Translations under genes and position numbers: made by a program | Source of the DNA: Streptomyces murinus | GTDB lineage: Bacteria; Actinomycetota; Actinomycetes; Streptomycetales; Streptomycetaceae | NCBI RefSeq assembly: GCF_002154555.1 | Contig: NZ_MUNF01000255.1 | Coordinates: forward strand, 1-46,832 | Direction of reading: 5' to 3' | Length of the DNA stretch: 46,832 nt | Shown: positions 44,558-46,832 of the stretch, one piece after another | Numbering within the stretch: position 1 is the first letter of the stretch | Layout of the letters: the number at the start of each line of letters is the position of its first letter | The notes under the pieces: model-generated | Told to the model about the DNA's origin: nothing | The model's database searches: none | Seen by the model: only the letters and a program-made list of their open reading frames with translations

Positions 44558-45730
44558 TCAGCGGGCGTGCGCGGCGGACTCGCGGCAGATCAGGAGGAGT
44601 GCCCGGTCGTCGTTGACGTCCTTGGCGACGGCCTCGATGAGGTGCCAGGCGGCACCGTGGAAGCCGCCGGCGACGTAGCGGTCGGCCTCGCCGGTGAGGC
44701 GGTCGATGCCTTCCACGATGTCGCGGTCGGAGGTCTCCACCAAGCCGTCGGTGAACAGCATCAGGACGTCACCGGGGCGCAGCGAGCCCTTGACGGAGTC
44801 GAACTGGGCGCCGTCGTAGACGCCGAGGAGCGGGCCCTCGGCGGACTTCTCCTCCCAGCGGCCGGTGCCGGCGCTGAGCTGGAGGCCCGGTGGATGGCCC
44901 GCGGAGTACAGCTCGTAGTCCCCGGAGTCGAGGTCCAGGACGAGGTGGATGGAGGTGGCGAAGCCCTCGTCCCAGTCCTGGCGGAGCAGATAGCCGTTGG
45001 CGGCGGGCAGGAAGGCGTGCGGGGGCAGGGAGCCGAGCAGGCCGCCGAAGGCGCCGGACAGCAGGAGGGCGCGGGAGCCGGCGTCCATGCCCTTGCCGGA
45101 GACGTCGGTGAGGACGACCTCCAGGGTGCGGCCGCCGTTGGTGCGGGCGGCCACCACGAAGTCGCCGGAGAAGGACTGGCCGCCGGCGGGCCGCAGCGCC
45201 ATCTCGTGATGCCAGCCCTGAGGCAGCTTGGGCAGGGTGGACTGCACCCGGATCCGCTCGCGCAGGTCGAACAGCATGGTGCCGCCGCGCCGCCAGGGCA
45301 CGCCGACGCGGCTGCGGAACTGGGCGGTGAGCAGGCCGAAGAAGCCGCAGGCGGCCACCACCAGGACGACGCCCGGGGTGACCCGCGAGGGGCCCTCGGT
45401 GTACGGGCCGAGGCGTACCGACTCCACGATCAGCGCGGTGGCCGCCGTCGCGTACAGGCCGAGCAGGCTGGCCGGGCGCAGCACCAGCCCGCCGGCGACG
45501 ATCGGCAGGACGAGCATGGCCGGGGAGCACCACACGGAGTCGAACAGGGTCAGGGCGGCGAAGACCGGGATGGTCAGGAGGAGTCCGGCGAAGGCGATCC
45601 AGTCGGAGCCGTCGCCGCGGAAGTAGTCGACGGCGCTTCGGCGCAGCCCGACGCGGGCCCGGTGCCACTGCATCTTCCACCGGGCCGTGAGCGTGTCGGC
45701 CTTCGCGCGCGTCTCTCGTCCTGCTGCCAT
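44558..45730 (-). CDS. Membrane-bound PP2C/SpoIIE-type serine phosphatase
   Basis: A 390-residue protein. About four transmembrane helices fill residues 45-135 (LLLTIPVFAALTL, VLPIVAGGLVL and others), followed by a cytoplasmic SpoIIE/PP2C phosphatase domain (about 160-385). Metal-site motifs are GDFVV near residue 189, TDVSGKGMDA near residue 207 and FTDGLVE near residue 326, all intact. Such proteins usually dephosphorylate anti-anti-sigma factors. There is no PAS, GAF or HAMP domain. It lies upstream of the T7SS genes on the same strand, but a 165-bp gap separates them, so a functional link is not implied. Confidence 0.9.
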   Translation of the reverse strand: MAAGRETRAKADTLTARWKMQWHRARVGLRRSAVDYFRGDGSDWIAFAGLLLTIPVFAALTLFDSVWCSPAMLVLPIVAGGLVLRPASLLGLYATAATALIVESVRLGPYTEGPSRVTPGVVLVVAACGFFGLLTAQFRSRVGVPWRRGGTMLFDLRERIRVQSTLPKLPQGWHHEMALRPAGGQSFSGDFVVAARTNGGRTLEVVLTDVSGKGMDAGSRALLLSGAFGGLLGSLPPHAFLPAANGYLLRQDWDEGFATSIHLVLDLDSGDYELYSAGHPPGLQLSAGTGRWEEKSAEGPLLGVYDGAQFDSVKGSLRPGDVLMLFTDGLVETSDRDIVEGIDRLTGEADRYVAGGFHGAAWHLIEAVAKDVNDDRALLLICRESAAHAR

Positions 45731-45855
45731 TAGTTCGGGACCCTATCCATCGCACCGGCCCCTTGGCACGGGAGGTCCTACTTGTCCCCCGTGCGGGGCT
45801 CGGGTTCACAGGTTCGCTCAGGCACCGGAATTCCGTAAACCCACCCGAAGGAGTG

Positions 45856-46665
45856 TCAGTGCTTCTGGCAGGTGGGGCACCAGAAGAGGTTGCGGGCGGC
45901 GAGCCCCGCGGTGCGGATGTGGTCGCCGCAGATGTGGCAGGGCTGGGTGGCGCGGCGGTAGACATAGACCTCGCCGCCGTGGTCGTCCACGCGGGGCGGG
46001 CGGCCCATGGCCTCGGGGGTGTGCTCCGGCCGTACGGTGTCGATCCGGTTGTCGCGCACGCCCTCGCGCATCAGGGCGGCGAGGTCGGTCCAGATCGCGT
46101 CCCATTCGGCGGGGGTGAGGTCGCGGCCCGCGCGGTAGGGGTCGATGCCATGCCGGAAGAGGACCTCGGCGCGGTAGACGTTGCCGACGCCGGCCACGAT
46201 CTTCTGGTCCATGAGCAGCGCGGCGATCGTCGTACGGCTGCGGCTGATCCTCCGGTACGCCGCCGCCGGGTCGGCGTCCTGTCTGAGCGGGTCGGGGCCG
46301 AGGCGGGAGTGGACGGCGCGTTTCTCGTCGTCGGTGATCAGGGCGCAGGTGGTGGGGCCGCGCAGATCGACGTACGACAGGTCGTTCGCGAGCCGGAGCC
46401 GGACGGTGTCGGTGGGCGGGGGCGCGGGGGCGTCGCCGAAGCCGACCTTGCCGAAGAGGCCGAGGTGGATGTGGACCCAGTCGCTGTCGCGGAACCGCAG
46501 GAACAGGTGCTTGCCGTGCGCCTCGGTGGCGGTCAGCTCGGCGTGGTCCAGGAGGGCGGCGGCGTCGGAGAACTTGCCCTGGGGGCTGGTGACGCGGGGG
46601 GCGGTGCCCTGGAAGCGGGCGGCGTAGTCCTGCGCCAACCGGTGAATGGTGTGCCCTTCCGGCAA
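45856..46665 (-). CDS. Fpg/Nei family DNA glycosylase
   Basis: Bifunctional base-excision repair glycosylase/AP lyase for oxidised bases. In this family the mature protein must begin with Pro after removal of Met; here TTG at 46665 gives the exact start M-PEGHTIHRLAQ, so TTG is the true start and frames opening farther upstream are not. AAGGA lies 9 bases before it. Catalytic Pro2 and Glu3, the H2TH region with DQKIVAGVGNVYRAE near residue 165, and a C-terminal zinc finger (C-x2-C-x16-C-x2-C, from about residue 243) are all present. The 269-residue length is normal. The PEGHTIHR start resembles actinobacterial Nei-type enzymes more than classical MutM. Confidence 0.93.
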   Translation of the reverse strand: MPEGHTIHRLAQDYAARFQGTAPRVTSPQGKFSDAAALLDHAELTATEAHGKHLFLRFRDSDWVHIHLGLFGKVGFGDAPAPPPTDTVRLRLANDLSYVDLRGPTTCALITDDEKRAVHSRLGPDPLRQDADPAAAYRRISRSRTTIAALLMDQKIVAGVGNVYRAEVLFRHGIDPYRAGRDLTPAEWDAIWTDLAALMREGVRDNRIDTVRPEHTPEAMGRPPRVDDHGGEVYVYRRATQPCHICGDHIRTAGLAARNLFWCPTCQKH

Positions 46666-46712
46666 GGCGGGCCGTCCTTTCCTCTTCTTCTCTTCCCGCC
46701 CGCCCACTCGAC

Positions 46713-46832
46713 TCACTCGACTGGCGGGCGGCCCTCGCCCCTCAGCCTAGGCGCGTTCCCCGGTCGCCCCTGACGCGTCCGGCGGATCCCCGCCACGCAC
46801 AGCGCGATCCCCGCCACGCACAGCGCCCACCC
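46713..46832 (-). CDS. Partial C-terminal end of an upstream membrane protein
   Basis: The last 40 codons before the window edge on the minus strand are open and end in TGA at 46713. They encode a hydrophobic stretch with a perfectly repeated ALCVAGI heptapeptide, then a basic Arg-rich tail, consistent with the end of a membrane protein. The reading is in frame to the last base. It is only a fragment, and chance openness in GC-rich DNA is possible. Confidence 0.4.
   Translation of the reverse strand, partial: GWALCVAGIALCVAGIRRTRQGRPGNAPRLRGEGRPPVE
46785..46826. repeat. Perfect 21-bp tandem repeat at the window edge
   Basis: GATCCCCGCCACGCACAGCG plus C occurs twice in tandem (46785-46805 and 46806-46826). 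On the minus strand it encodes a duplicated seven-residue unit (ALCVAGI) in the partial gene; the length being a multiple of three fits a coding duplication. Confidence 0.85.

Noticed and set aside
1..46832. CRISPR array
   Set aside because: No set of evenly spaced short direct repeats with unique spacers was found; repeats seen are tandem duplications or protein low complexity.

Overview
This window is chromosomal DNA from a Streptomyces or a very close relative. The sequence is strongly GC-rich with GC-ending codons and long antisense open frames. It carries mreB-mreC-mreD-mrdA-rodA, ndk-folC-valS and clpX-clpP2-clpP1-tig in the usual streptomycete order, and a WXG100/EccC/EccD secretion locus with actinomycete-type domains. 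The species cannot be fixed from the sequence alone.

Layout. 1-2.5 kb: efeO and efeB (iron uptake lipoprotein and Tat-exported DyP peroxidase) on the plus strand, ending at a strong bidirectional terminator. 2.5-13.3 kb, minus strand: a TIGR03960-type radical SAM protein, a CYTH-CHAD protein, the elongation/sporulation wall cluster (rodA, mrdA, mreD, mreC, mreB) and ndk. 13.3-18.3 kb, minus: a small DUF4233 membrane protein, folC and valS. The folC-valS gap holds degenerate copies of the valS 3' end. 18.4-24.1 kb: a plus-strand Gly-Pro-Tyr-Gln-rich membrane protein, then clpX, clpP2, clpP1 and tig on the minus strand. 24.3-24.6 kb: tRNA-Pro(TGG) and tRNA-Gly(TCC). 24.7-27.7 kb: a VOC protein/TetR pair behind a near-perfect 32-bp palindrome, a 64-residue membrane protein, and an acyltransferase with a promoter that predicts a leaderless start.

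27.8-44.4 kb is the most interesting part: a type VII (ESX-like) secretion and toxin locus, all on the minus strand. In transcription order it encodes a WXG100-like protein, an ESAT-6-like protein, a DUF6507 protein, a 955-residue polymorphic toxin, an Imm49 immunity protein, a decayed patch of toxin and immunity pieces, two more Imm49 paralogues, an HD-domain protein, a small membrane protein, EccD, an EspI-like ParA/MinD ATPase, the three-ATPase EccC, and DUF6177. EccB, EccE and the mycosin protease are not in the window. The patch between Imm49 copies looks like orphan toxin-tip/immunity modules, as known downstream of CDI and Rhs toxins. 44.5-46.8 kb: a membrane PP2C phosphatase, an Fpg/Nei DNA glycosylase with a TTG start, and probably the tail of another membrane protein.

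How the genes work together: the first 24 kb is conserved housekeeping (cell-wall elongation, nucleotide and folate metabolism, tRNA charging, protein folding and turnover). The T7SS block looks like an antagonism island that has gained and lost effector/immunity modules. All functional statements come from reading the sequence and recalling families; no database search was run.
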